Below, in pieces: positions 27,028 through 35,714 of a stretch of 64,000 nucleotides of DNA. Numbering within the stretch: the first letter of the stretch is position 1; every line of letters begins with the position of its first letter. Under the pieces are notes generated by a model that ran no database searches, was not told the origin of the DNA, and worked only from the letters and a program-made list of their open reading frames with translations. The position numbers were made by a program, and so were the translations under genes. The stretch spans positions 1,984,001-2,048,000 of the forward strand of contig NZ_CP128477.1 of assembly GCF_030369675.1 (NCBI RefSeq), in the 5' to 3' direction. The DNA is from Peteryoungia algae (GTDB taxonomy: Bacteria; Pseudomonadota; Alphaproteobacteria; Rhizobiales; Rhizobiaceae).

Positions 27028-28080
27028 TCAGAGACCCAGCATCCGGCGGTTGGCCGCATCGTCGGTCCCGCCGGAGGCGAAGTCGTCGAACGCCTTTTCA
27101 GTCACGCGGATGATATGCGCCCGGACGAAATCTGCCCCTTCGCGGGCGCCGTCTTCCGGATGCTTCAGCGCGCATTCCCATTCGACAACAGCCCAGCCGT
27201 CGAAATCATTCGCCGCCATCTTCGAGAAGATTGCGCCGAAATCGACCTGGCCGTCACCGAGCGAACGGAACCGTCCTGCACGCTCCACCCAGCCCTGGTA
27301 GCCGCCATAAACACCCTGCCGACCGGTCGGATTGAACTCCGCGTCCTTGACGTGGAACATCTTGATCCGGTCCTTGTAGATGTCGATGTTGTCGAGGTAG
27401 TCGAGGCACTGCAGCACATAGTGCGACGGGTCATAGAGCATGTTGGCGCGGGAGTGGTTCTTCACCCGCTCGAGGAACATCTCGAAGGTCACGCCGTCAT
27501 GCAGGTCTTCACCCGGATGGATCTCGTAACAGACGTCGACGCCCTGCTCCTCGGCATAATCGAGGATCGGCAGCCAGCGGCGCGCGAGTTCATCGAAAGC
27601 GGTCTCGACGAGACCGGCGGGACGCTGCGGCCAGGGATAGATGTAGGGCCAGGCGAGCGCGCCCGAGAAGGTCGCATGCGCCTTGATGCCGAGATTGCGA
27701 GAGGCCTTCAGCGCGTACTTGACCTGCTGCACGGCCCATTCCTGACGTGCCTTCGGATTGCCGCGCACTTCCGGTGCGGCAAAGCCGTCAAAGGCTTCGT
27801 CATAGGCCGGATGCACGGCGACCAGCTGGCCCTGAAGGTGGGTGGAGAGTTCGGTGATCTCAACGCCATTCTGGCGGGCGACACCGGCGAGCTCATCGCA
27901 ATAATCCTTGGATTCGGCAGCCTTTTTCAGGTCCATGAGCTGCCCGGCCCAGGTCGGAACCTGAACGCCGACATAGCCCTTGTCCGCCGCCCATTTGGTA
28001 ATTCCATCCCAGGTGTTGAACGGTGCGGCATCACCCGCAAACTGGCCGAGAAAGATCGCCGGTCCCTTGATCGTCTTCAT
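27028..28080 (-). CDS. Sugar phosphate isomerase/epimerase (TIM barrel, AP-endonuclease 2 family)
   Basis: 350 residues from the ATG at 28080, with GGGAGGAG close upstream. Metal-dependent TIM barrel of the IolE/xylose-isomerase-like superfamily: metal ligands are suggested by CYEIHPGEDLHDG, YDPSHYVLQ, FHVKDAE and VVEWECA. Related enzymes act on inososes, keto-sugars or hydroxypyruvate. It is the last gene of the ABC transporter unit, separated from the binding-protein gene by a perfect 12-bp stem-loop and preceded by its own LacI-type palindrome, so it may be transcribed both with the transporter and alone. Confidence 0.87.
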   Translation of the reverse strand: MKTIKGPAIFLGQFAGDAAPFNTWDGITKWAADKGYVGVQVPTWAGQLMDLKKAAESKDYCDELAGVARQNGVEITELSTHLQGQLVAVHPAYDEAFDGFAAPEVRGNPKARQEWAVQQVKYALKASRNLGIKAHATFSGALAWPYIYPWPQRPAGLVETAFDELARRWLPILDYAEEQGVDVCYEIHPGEDLHDGVTFEMFLERVKNHSRANMLYDPSHYVLQCLDYLDNIDIYKDRIKMFHVKDAEFNPTGRQGVYGGYQGWVERAGRFRSLGDGQVDFGAIFSKMAANDFDGWAVVEWECALKHPEDGAREGADFVRAHIIRVTEKAFDDFASGGTDDAANRRMLGL

Positions 28081-28102
28081 GAATTCTCCTCCCTGAGTAT
28101 TC

Positions 28103-28116
28103 CTGCAACGTTTCCG
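28103..28116. promoter_or_regulatory. Candidate LacI-type operator CTGCAACGTTTCCG before the isomerase gene
   Basis: Matches the palindrome before the GH1 gene (24726-24739) in 13 of 14 positions and lies 23 bases before the isomerase start, in a spacing typical of a repressor site. Confidence 0.5.
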
Positions 28117-28171
28117 TGAACGATTACAGGAGATGGAATTTCGACACAACCGCAATGATGGCTGCAGCAGA

Positions 28172-28200
28172 AGTCTGCCCGGGAAAAACCCGGGCAGACT
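28172..28200 (-). terminator. Perfect 12-bp stem-loop after the sugar-binding-protein gene
   Basis: AGTCTGCCCGGG, loop of five A, CCCGGGCAGACT. No T tract follows, so it more likely limits read-through and stabilises the 3' end of the abundant binding-protein message than fully terminates. Confidence 0.55.
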
Positions 28201-28221
28201 GATGGGGCTCGACTTTCCGGA

Positions 28222-29175
28222 TCAGAACGGAGAATCCGGGAAGTAGTAAGCTTCCGCGTTCTCAGGCGTGATCAGCGTCGCGTCCAGCGTATAGGTCCCG
28301 TGGACCGGAACGCTGTCGTAGAGAGCGGCGGCAGTCAGCTCCATGGCCGTGCCGACCATTGACGGCGGATAGAGAACATTGACCGGGACCATCTTGTCGC
28401 CATCCATGACCTTCTTGATCATGTCCTTCGAACCGGCACCGCCGATGATGTACTGGATGTCGGTACGGCCGGCCTGTTCGATCGCCTGCAGCACGCCAAC
28501 AGCCATGTCGTCATCCTGGCACCAGACCACGTCGATCTTCGGATATTTGGTCAGGTAGTCCTGCATCACCTTGAAGGCGTCGTCACGGTTCCAGTTGCCG
28601 AACTGGCGATCGAGGATCTTTACGTTGGATCCTTCGATGCCCTTGTCGAAACCGTCCTGGCGCTGCTGGTCGATCGGGATCGGCATGCCGCGGATGACGA
28701 CGACTTCCGCATCCGGCGTGGTCTCGGCGATGTATTTGCCGGCGACTTCACCGAGAGCAGGGTTGTTGCCGGCGACATAGAGGTCGCGGACGGTGTTGTC
28801 GTTGACGGAGGGCGCACGGTCGACGAGAGCGACGAACTTGCCGCTATCCTTGATCTGGCGGATCGCGTTGACCAGCGGATCCGGATCCGTCGGCAGAATG
28901 ACGAGGGCGTCGATGCCCTGTGTCGCCAGATCCTGCACGGCATTTGCCTGGCTGGACGGGTCAGCGGACGTCTTCACGACGACGTTGAGGCCCGGATGAC
29001 GCTCCATAAGCTGCTTGGCGATACGCTCGGCGTGATAGATGACACCCGATGTCCAGCCATGTGTTGCAGCCGGGATCGAGACGCCGATCGTCTTGGCGTC
29101 CTGGGCCTGCGCGGCGCCGAAGATCGACACGAGCGCGGTCATGGCGACGGCCATGCCCATAAGTTTCTTGTGCAT
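28222..29175 (-). CDS. Sugar ABC transporter substrate-binding protein (RbsB type)
   Basis: 317 residues. The signal peptide ends at AAQA-QD near residue 24, followed by a periplasmic-binding-protein fold of the ribose/galactose class: VSIPAATHGWTSGV, LATQGIDALVILPTDPDPL near 85-105, VDRAPSVNDN and WCQDDDMAVGVLQAIE. It delivers a monosaccharide-like ligand to the permease encoded next. Gene order binding protein, permease, ATPase (read downstream to upstream) is one operon starting at 31878, controlled by the divergent LacI gene. Ligand unknown. Confidence 0.92.
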   Translation of the reverse strand: MHKKLMGMAVAMTALVSIFGAAQAQDAKTIGVSIPAATHGWTSGVIYHAERIAKQLMERHPGLNVVVKTSADPSSQANAVQDLATQGIDALVILPTDPDPLVNAIRQIKDSGKFVALVDRAPSVNDNTVRDLYVAGNNPALGEVAGKYIAETTPDAEVVVIRGMPIPIDQQRQDGFDKGIEGSNVKILDRQFGNWNRDDAFKVMQDYLTKYPKIDVVWCQDDDMAVGVLQAIEQAGRTDIQYIIGGAGSKDMIKKVMDGDKMVPVNVLYPPSMVGTAMELTAAALYDSVPVHGTYTLDATLITPENAEAYYFPDSPF

Positions 29176-29244
29176 TGGTTTCCTCCCAAAGTGACGAGGG
29201 TCGAGTGCGAACGAACCGGGCGACCCTCCTGCCCGGTCGTTTCC

Positions 29245-30255
29245 TTACGCCTTGCGCGCCAGCGACCGCTGGACGAGCATTGCGATGATGATGATCGTGC
29301 CCTGGATGGCGCCGATCAGATATTCGGAGATGAAGTTCGACAGCAGCATGATGTTGCCGACGAGTTCCAGGATGAAGGCGCCGCAGATCGTGCCCCAGAC
29401 GCGGCCCGCCCCGCCTTTCAGCGCCGTGCCACCGACGACGACCGCTGTGATCGCCTGCAGTTCCCAGAGGATACCTGTGGTGGCAGACGTCGAACCGAGA
29501 CGCGGCACGTAGAGCAGCACCGCAATGGCGACGCAAAGCCCCTGGATGACGAAGGCGATGGTGCGCACTCGATCGACGGCAATACCGGAGTAGCGGGCGA
29601 CGTCTCTGTTTGAGCCCACAGCGACGACGTGGCGCCCATAGCGTGTGCGATAGAGCACGAGGGCAGCAATCGCGGTGACGACGAGAATGATGACGATCGG
29701 GACTGGCAACCCGAGGATAGAGCCGAAATAGACCGGACGGTAGATTTCCTGCTGGGCCGGATCGCGCAGCGTGATCGCCCCGCCCTGGGAGAGCCAGGTC
29801 GTGAGGCCGCGATAAATGCCCATCGTGCCGAGTGTGGCAATGAAGGGCTCGATCTTGCCGACCGTGGTGATCAGGCCATTGGCGAGGCCGCAGAGCGAGC
29901 CGATGACGACGGCAAGCACCATGGCAGCCGCGATCATCAGGCCGGGATCGGCAATCGCGCCGGAATTCATGAACAGGATCATCAGACTGGCGACGAAGGC
30001 CACCATCGACCCGACAGAAAGGTCGAGGTCTCCGGACGAGATGACAAAGGTCGCGCCCACGGCAATGATCGCGATGAAGGCAGAGCGCGTCGCGACATTG
30101 GCGAGGTTGTTGAGCCCGATGAAGTTGGGGTTCACCAGGGCACCGACGATCAGCAGGATCAGCAGCGCTGCAAAAGGGGCCACGGCGCGCAGGTCCACGT
30201 CGCGCCAGGTCCGGCCGCCACGGCCAGGTGTGGTCGTTTCAGTTTCGGCAGTCAT
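29245..30255 (-). CDS. Sugar ABC transporter permease (RbsC type)
   Basis: 336 residues from the ATG at 30255; the longer frame has no ribosome site. About eight to ten membrane helices, with the family motif SSGDLDLSVGSMVAF near residues 80-95 and AITAVVVGGTALKGGAGRVWGT near 290, the region that contacts the ATPase. It is the channel of the CUT2-class transporter formed with the neighbouring binding protein and ATPase. Confidence 0.93.
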   Translation of the reverse strand: MTAETETTTPGRGGRTWRDVDLRAVAPFAALLILLIVGALVNPNFIGLNNLANVATRSAFIAIIAVGATFVISSGDLDLSVGSMVAFVASLMILFMNSGAIADPGLMIAAAMVLAVVIGSLCGLANGLITTVGKIEPFIATLGTMGIYRGLTTWLSQGGAITLRDPAQQEIYRPVYFGSILGLPVPIVIILVVTAIAALVLYRTRYGRHVVAVGSNRDVARYSGIAVDRVRTIAFVIQGLCVAIAVLLYVPRLGSTSATTGILWELQAITAVVVGGTALKGGAGRVWGTICGAFILELVGNIMLLSNFISEYLIGAIQGTIIIIAMLVQRSLARKA

Positions 30256-30351
30256 TGTCTTCCCGTCTCCTCCCGCGCGCCCTCGTCGTCGATGGCAGCG
30301 CCGTCCCTGTGTCCGTTTCAAACCCGGATTTCGCCGGGCATGTCAGTCTCG

Positions 30352-31878
30352 TCAGCTTGCCATCTGCCGCTTGAGGCCGGCGGCATACCGCATGATTGTC
30401 TGTTCGTTGATGTCCTCGCCCTCAAGCAGGCCAACCATCCGGCCTTCGCGCATGACCGCCACCCGCGTGCAGAGCCCGATCACCTCGGGCATTTCCGAGG
30501 AAATGACGATGATCGACCGCCCCTCACGGGCCAGGGCTGCGACAAAATGATAGATCTGCTGCTTGGTGCCGACATCGATGCCGCGTGTCGGCTCGTCGAT
30601 GATGATGATATCCGGCTCGACTTCCATGATCTTGGCGAGCAGCAGCTTTTGCTGATTGCCGCCCGACATGCGCCCGACCCGGACCTTCTCGTCGCGCACG
30701 CGAATATCGAAGCGGCGCTTGGCCCGCGCCATGGCCTTGGCCTCGCTGCCGGGGTCGAGATAGCCGTGGCGCACATGATTGTCCATCGACTGCAGCGTCA
30801 GGTTGGCCGTCATGCTCTCGCCGAGCAGCAAGCCCTTGCCCTTGCGATCCTTGGTCATGTAGGCGAGGCCCCGCCGGTTCGCTTCGCGAAAATCGCCGGC
30901 ATCAAGGACGGCCCCCTTGAGCCGCACCGCGCCGGAAAGACGGGGACGCAGACCCGCGACCGCCTCCATCAGCTCCGTGCGCCCCGAGCCGATCAGGCCG
31001 GAAAAGCCGAGCACCTCGCCACGCTTCAGATCGAAGCTCGCATTCCTGACGAAACCGGTCGTGAGATCCTTGACCGACAGGACGATCTCTTCATCGACAT
31101 CAGGCTCGTGCTTGTTGGGATAGAGGCTCGATAACTCGCGACCCACCATCAGCTGAGCGATCGCCTCACCGTCGAGTGCAGATGTCGGCGCCGTCTTCAC
31201 CCACTGGCCGTCGCGGAGGACGGTGACGCGGTCGGTCAGCTCCATCACCTCGTCAAGCTTGTGGGAGACGAAGACGAAGCTGGTGCCCCGGGCACGCAAC
31301 TTGCGCACCTGGTCGAACAACACTTCGGTCTCGTCGCGCGACAGAACCGCGGTCGGCTCATCCATGAAGACGATCCGCGCCTTGCGGCTGATCGCCTTGG
31401 CGATCTCGACCATCTGCTTGTCGGCCACGGCAAGCGAGCTGATCAGCGCATTCTCGTCGATTGCGGAGCCCAACTGGTCGAGCACGCGCCGCGCCTCTGC
31501 CCGCATCACCTTGCGATCCAGCAGGCCGAAGCGTGTGACTTCGCGGCCGAGAAACAGACTTTCGGTGACGGTCAGATGGTCGGCAAGATTGAATTCCTGA
31601 TGGATGAGGACGATGCCCAGCGCCTCGGCGGCCCCATTGGCCGGCAGCGTCACGGGCTCACCATCGAGCAGGATACGTCCAGCCGTCGCCTGCTCGAAGC
31701 CTGACAGTATCTTCACCAGCGTCGACTTGCCCGCGCCGTTTTCGCCCATGAGCGCATGAACCTCGCCCGGCATCACGTCGAAATCGACGCTGAACAGCAC
31801 CTGCACGTCGCCAAAAGATTTGGAGATACGCTCCGCCACGAGCACGGGTGTCCGCACTTCGCCTCCAGTCAAATTCAT
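30352..31878 (-). CDS. Sugar ABC transporter ATPase with two nucleotide-binding domains (RbsA type)
   Basis: 508 residues. The first domain has a complete Walker A (GENGAGKST near 44-52) and a Walker B FMDEPTAVLS; its signature region LAVADKQMVEIAKA is the degenerate form usual for RbsA. The second domain has GLIGSGRTE in place of the Walker A and a proper signature SGGNQQK followed by IIIDEPTRGID. This asymmetry is normal for the CUT2 family, where the pair energises import of ribose-like sugars. It is the first gene of the transporter unit, read from the LacI-controlled promoter at 31.9 kb. Confidence 0.94.
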   Translation of the reverse strand: MNLTGGEVRTPVLVAERISKSFGDVQVLFSVDFDVMPGEVHALMGENGAGKSTLVKILSGFEQATAGRILLDGEPVTLPANGAAEALGIVLIHQEFNLADHLTVTESLFLGREVTRFGLLDRKVMRAEARRVLDQLGSAIDENALISSLAVADKQMVEIAKAISRKARIVFMDEPTAVLSRDETEVLFDQVRKLRARGTSFVFVSHKLDEVMELTDRVTVLRDGQWVKTAPTSALDGEAIAQLMVGRELSSLYPNKHEPDVDEEIVLSVKDLTTGFVRNASFDLKRGEVLGFSGLIGSGRTELMEAVAGLRPRLSGAVRLKGAVLDAGDFREANRRGLAYMTKDRKGKGLLLGESMTANLTLQSMDNHVRHGYLDPGSEAKAMARAKRRFDIRVRDEKVRVGRMSGGNQQKLLLAKIMEVEPDIIIIDEPTRGIDVGTKQQIYHFVAALAREGRSIIVISSEMPEVIGLCTRVAVMREGRMVGLLEGEDINEQTIMRYAAGLKRQMAS

Positions 31879-31920
31879 GCAATCCTCCCAGGCGGCTCCT
31901 CAACCGCTTATGCCCTCTTG

Positions 31921-31955
31921 TGTAAACCTTTACATGCCGGATGTAAAGGTTTACA
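31921..31955. promoter_or_regulatory. Tandem LacI-family operators TGTAAACCTTTACA / TGTAAAGGTTTACA
   Basis: Two 14-bp palindromes, 31921-31934 and 31942-31955, are reverse complements of each other. Their centres are 21 bp apart, two helical turns, so two dimers can bind the same face of DNA. They sit between the transporter operon and the divergent LacI gene and most likely regulate both. Confidence 0.8.
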
Positions 31956-32056
31956 TCATTCAATCACGGGGACAATTTGTTCCGTATCGGCTTTCGCAGT
32001 CGCAGCAGTGAATGTAAGGTCTCCAACGATTCCAGACGGATAGGGGATGAGGGCGC

Positions 32057-33076
32057 GTGCCGGAACAAGCACCAGCGACGATCGAGGACGTGGCCCGCAT
32101 CGCGGAAGTATCGATCGCGACGGTGAGCCGTGCGATCCACACGCCTGACAAGGTGGCGAAAACCACACGCCAGCGCGTCAATCAGGCGATTGCCATCACC
32201 GGCTATACGACCAATGCCATGGCGCGCTCGCTGCGCATGGGCCGGTCGAACATGATCCTGATTCTGGCACCCGATATCGGCGACCCGAACTTTTCCTCGA
32301 CCCTGATCGGGATGGAGAACGAAGCACGTGCTCACGGTTACGGCGTCCTGATCGGCCACACCCAGAACGATCCCGAGCGCGGCTTGGAATATCTGAAGTT
32401 CCTGAGCTCCGGTCAGGCGACCGGACTCGTCCTTTTCACCGGTCACGAACCCTTCGGCCATCAGGTCGTCGGCCAGCGTCTGCCGCCCTCGGTCGCCGTT
32501 TTCGAACCCGTCTTCGGCTCCAAGATTTCCTATGTCGGCGTTGACGATCTCGCCGGCGCCCGCAAGGCGGCCGAACATCTGCTGTCGGCCGGGCACCGCT
32601 GCATTGCCTTCATCGGCGACAGCAAGACGAGACTTGGCCACCAGCGCCGTCGCCAGGGCTTCGACAAGGCGCTCGACGCCGCCCGCATTCCGCCGCAGCA
32701 ACGCTTCGTGCTCGAGGGTGACGGCACGATCGAAAGCGGACGGCTGGCGGTCGAACAGCTCTTCATGCGCGACACGCTGCCGACGGCCTTCATGTGCGTC
32801 AACGACGCCACCGCCGTTGGCGTGTTGAGCGGCCTTACCGCCCGCGGCTACGACCTGCCGCACGACTTCTCCGTCATCGGCTTCGACGACGTGCCCCAGG
32901 CGACCTATGTAAACCCGGCACTCACCACCATCCGCCAGCCGCGCACCGCGATTGGACGGCAGGCCATGTCGCTGCTCATCAAGTCCCTTTCCGACCGCCC
33001 GACGGAACGCCAGGAAATCCTGCTGATGCCGGATCTGATCGTGCGAGGATCGGTGACGGGACCTGCTCGGCGATAA
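32057..33076 (+). CDS. LacI-family regulator of the divergent sugar transporter
   Basis: 339 residues from a GTG at 32057, preceded by GGGATGAGGG. HTH at residues about 6-26 (IEDVARIAEVSIATVSRAIH), hinge helix, then a sugar-binding effector domain (LILAPDIGDPNFSSTLIGME, VIGFDDVPQATYVNPALTTIRQP). It is divergent from the ATPase gene of the rbs-type transporter. Two TGTAAA-N2-TTTACA sites between them are the probable operators, so it is the local repressor released by the transported sugar. It resembles CytR/RbsR-type proteins. Confidence 0.94.
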   Translation: MPEQAPATIEDVARIAEVSIATVSRAIHTPDKVAKTTRQRVNQAIAITGYTTNAMARSLRMGRSNMILILAPDIGDPNFSSTLIGMENEARAHGYGVLIGHTQNDPERGLEYLKFLSSGQATGLVLFTGHEPFGHQVVGQRLPPSVAVFEPVFGSKISYVGVDDLAGARKAAEHLLSAGHRCIAFIGDSKTRLGHQRRRQGFDKALDAARIPPQQRFVLEGDGTIESGRLAVEQLFMRDTLPTAFMCVNDATAVGVLSGLTARGYDLPHDFSVIGFDDVPQATYVNPALTTIRQPRTAIGRQAMSLLIKSLSDRPTERQEILLMPDLIVRGSVTGPARR

Positions 33077-33207
33077 GGCGGCATTTGCCCGCCAACCGGG
33101 ATGGACCCAAAGCCGTCCTTGGCCGTTAGACCTGGATCATCCTATGATACACCAGTATTTTTGGGCGCCACGCGGCGTCACCTTGCCATTTGCCATCGGA
33201 GATCATC

Positions 33208-33690
33208 GTGAGCGTTGCCTTCACCAAGGAAGAGAGTTCGGAAACCGCAGCAGAACTCCATCTGCCGGACCGGCCAATCTCGCAACATCCGAACCTGGTG
33301 ACGGCAGAGGGACTAAAGCGTCTGGAGTCTGAAGCCGAGGAAGCGCGGGCCGCCTATCTCGCGGCCCAGGCTGTAGACGACGTCAACGAGCGTCGCCGCC
33401 AATCGGCTGTGCCCTATCGTGATCTGCGCTACCTGACCGAACGGCTGCGGACCGCACAGGTGATACCGGCACCGGAAAACAATGCCGTCGTCGCCTTTGG
33501 TAGCACGGTCACGTTTGAGCGCGACGACGGCCGCGTCCAGACCTATCGCATCGTCGGCGAGGACGAGGCTGACCCCAAGACCGGCTCCATCTCTTTCGTT
33601 TCACCCGTCGCGGCCCGGCTGATGGGCAAGGCCGTAGGCGATGTGGTGACGGTGGGCGATCAGGAACTGGAGATTACGGCCATCGCTTGA
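33208..33690 (+). CDS. GreA/GreB-like protein lacking the canonical acidic tip
   Basis: 160 residues from the GTG at 33208, which has GGAG upstream. Predicted N-terminal coiled coil (residues about 33-83) and C-terminal FKBP-like domain (VAFGSTVTFERDDGRVQTYRIVGEDEADPKTGSISFVSPVAARLMGKAVGDVV) match GreA/GreB, which rescue backtracked RNA polymerase. The tip of the coiled coil, VDDVNERRRQSAVPYRDLRY, lacks the DLxEN motif that positions the catalytic acidic residues in GreA. It may bind the polymerase secondary channel without stimulating cleavage, like Rnk or Gfh1-type proteins. Single gene after the LacI regulator. Confidence 0.85.
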   Translation: MSVAFTKEESSETAAELHLPDRPISQHPNLVTAEGLKRLESEAEEARAAYLAAQAVDDVNERRRQSAVPYRDLRYLTERLRTAQVIPAPENNAVVAFGSTVTFERDDGRVQTYRIVGEDEADPKTGSISFVSPVAARLMGKAVGDVVTVGDQELEITAIA

Positions 33691-33741
33691 AGGCCGGTCG
33701 TCTAGCGACGCCTTCTCCGGCGCCGTTTCGCCGGGACGCCC

Positions 33742-34614
33742 TCACTCCGCCGCGCCAACTCCGTCCAGTTCCGCCATAACATCCACAGGCAGATCGATTT
33801 CGGCGACGGCGAGATTCTGCCTGAGATGCGCCCGCGACGAGGTACCTGGAATGAGCAGGATGTTTGGCGACCGCTTCAAGAGCCAGGCGAGCGCCACCTG
33901 CATTGCTGTCAGGTTCAGCCGTGCGGCCACGTCGGACAGGGTTGACGGCTGCAGCGGCGAGAAACCGCCGAGCGGAAAGAACGGCACATAGGCCGTCCCC
34001 TCGCCCGCCAACTGGTCGATCAGCGCGTCGTCGGCCCGGTGCGCCAGGTTGTACATGTTCTGCACGCAGACGATCTCGGCGATCTTGCGGCCATCCGCCA
34101 CCTGCTTGGACGTGACATTGGAAAGGCCGATATGCCTGACCAGCCCCTGTTGCTGCAATTCGGCAAGCACGGTCAGAGGTTCTTCGAGATCACCTTCCGC
34201 CGGGCCATGCACATCGAACATCGCCCGCAGGTTGACGACATCGAGCGCGTCGAGCCCGAGGTTCTTCAGATTGTCGTGCACGGCGCGGGTCAGAGCCTCT
34301 TTCGAAAAGGCCGGGTTCCACGAGCCATCGTCGCCGCGCAAGGCACCGATCTTCGTGACGATGACCAGGTTGTCGGCATACGGGTGCAGCGCCTCGCGAA
34401 TGATCTGGTTGGTGATGTGCGGGCCGTAGAAGTCGCTGGTATCGATGTGATCGACGCCGCTTTCCACCGCTTCGCGCAAGACCGCCACGGCCTCCGCGCG
34501 GTCCTTGGGCGGCCCGAAGACACCCGGTCCAGCCAGTTGCATGGCGCCGTAACCGAGACGTTTGACGGTGAGGTTGCCCAGCGTGAAGCTGCCGGCTTTT
34601 GTCAGATTGGCCAT
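33742..34614 (-). CDS. Aldo/keto reductase family oxidoreductase
   Basis: 290 residues from the ATG at 34614, preceded by AGGAG. NADPH-dependent TIM-barrel reductase; the catalytic tetrad is recognisable as Asp and Tyr in HIDTSDFYGPH, Lys in VTKIG and His in VRHIGLSN. C-terminal ALAWLLKRSPNILLIPGTSS is the cofactor-binding end of the YghZ/Tas branch. Divergent from a LysR regulator, 113 bases apart, which is the usual arrangement for regulator and target. Confidence 0.92.
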   Translation of the reverse strand: MANLTKAGSFTLGNLTVKRLGYGAMQLAGPGVFGPPKDRAEAVAVLREAVESGVDHIDTSDFYGPHITNQIIREALHPYADNLVIVTKIGALRGDDGSWNPAFSKEALTRAVHDNLKNLGLDALDVVNLRAMFDVHGPAEGDLEEPLTVLAELQQQGLVRHIGLSNVTSKQVADGRKIAEIVCVQNMYNLAHRADDALIDQLAGEGTAYVPFFPLGGFSPLQPSTLSDVAARLNLTAMQVALAWLLKRSPNILLIPGTSSRAHLRQNLAVAEIDLPVDVMAELDGVGAAE

Positions 34615-34682
34615 GTCGATTTCTCCTATGTGTGGTGAACAGCTATGTACTGCGCCGACACTTTCAGGATAATCCGATGCAA

Positions 34683-34701
34683 TCCGGACAGGCCGTCCGG
34701 A
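34683..34701. promoter_or_regulatory. TCCGGAC-N5-GTCCGGA inverted repeat between the reductase and LysR genes
   Basis: Perfect 7-bp arms with a 5-base spacer in the divergent promoter. A plausible LysR site, although it could also be part of an RNA hairpin in one leader. Confidence 0.35.
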
Positions 34702-34727
34702 AAACAGCACAATAATCAGGAGCAGCA

Positions 34728-35639
34728 ATGGCCGATACACCCGAGATGAGCGATGTCAGCGCCTTTCTCGCAGTCGCCCGCGCCGGCGGATTTCGCGAGG
34801 CCTCGCGGCTGGGCAATACCAGCGCCTCTGCCCTGAGCGATGCGGTGCGCCGTCTGGAGGCCCAGCTCGGCATCCGCCTGCTCAACCGCACGACACGCGC
34901 CGTCGTGCCGACCGATGCCGGGCGCGGACTGATGGAACGCATCGGACCCGCCTTCGGGGAAATCGGTGCAGCGCTCGAACATGTCAGGAGCTTCGATGGC
35001 CGTGCCGCCGGCACGCTGCGGCTCAACGTGCCGGCAAGTGCTGCAAGACTGGTGCTGCCGGCGATCGTCCCCGGCTTCCTCGCCGCCTATCCCGACATCC
35101 GGCTGGAAATCGACACCGACGAGAGCCTGATCGATGTCATCGCCGCCGGTTACGATGCCGGCATCCGCTATGATGAGCGACTGGCGCAGGACATGATCGC
35201 CGTGCCGATCGGCCCGCGCCTGCAGCGCTACGGCCTTGGCGCCTCTCCTGCCTACCTGAACACGCACGGTCATCCGCAGCATCCCCGCGATCTGCTGGCG
35301 CATAACTGCATCCGCAGCCGGTTTGCCGGGCGTCCGGCCATGGCCTGGGAATTCGAGAAGGATGGCGAGACACTTGTAGTCGAGCCCAATGGCCAACTGC
35401 TCGTGCGAGCCGGGGATGCGACCGAGTTGGGCATCAGAGCCGCGATCTCCGGTGCAGGCATCCTTGCGCTGTTCGAAGACTGGCTGAGACCGCATTTCGC
35501 CAGCGGCGAATTGCTGCCGGTGCTGGAACCCTGGTGGTTGAGCTTTTCCGGCCCCTTCCTCTACTACCCGGAACGCCGGCTGATGCCGGCACCTCTGCGC
35601 GCCTTTGTCGACTACATCAAGACCAACCGCCCTGGATGA
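34728..35639 (+). CDS. LysR-family transcriptional regulator
   Basis: 303 residues. The N-terminal HTH (FREASRLGNTSASALSDAVRRLEAQLG) is followed by the standard effector domain (LRLNVPASAARLVLPAIVPGFLAAYPDI, IRAAISGAGILALFEDWL). CrgA-like branch, often encoded opposite an oxidoreductase. Good AGGAG site. It probably controls the divergent aldo/keto reductase; the inducer is unknown. Confidence 0.92.
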   Translation: MADTPEMSDVSAFLAVARAGGFREASRLGNTSASALSDAVRRLEAQLGIRLLNRTTRAVVPTDAGRGLMERIGPAFGEIGAALEHVRSFDGRAAGTLRLNVPASAARLVLPAIVPGFLAAYPDIRLEIDTDESLIDVIAAGYDAGIRYDERLAQDMIAVPIGPRLQRYGLGASPAYLNTHGHPQHPRDLLAHNCIRSRFAGRPAMAWEFEKDGETLVVEPNGQLLVRAGDATELGIRAAISGAGILALFEDWLRPHFASGELLPVLEPWWLSFSGPFLYYPERRLMPAPLRAFVDYIKTNRPG

Positions 35640-35661
35640 TGCGCCAGACCCAGCAACGGGA

Positions 35662-35691
35662 AAGGCCGGGACGCTTTCGCGCCCCGGCCCT
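35662..35691 (-). terminator. Stem-loop after xylA
   Basis: GGCCGGGACGC, loop TTTC, GCGCCCCGGCC arms lie 24 bases beyond the xylA stop, followed on the minus strand by TTTCCC. A moderately convincing intrinsic terminator of the xylose operon. Confidence 0.55.
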
Positions 35692-35714
35692 GGTCGTCAC
35701 GTCAGCAATACCGA

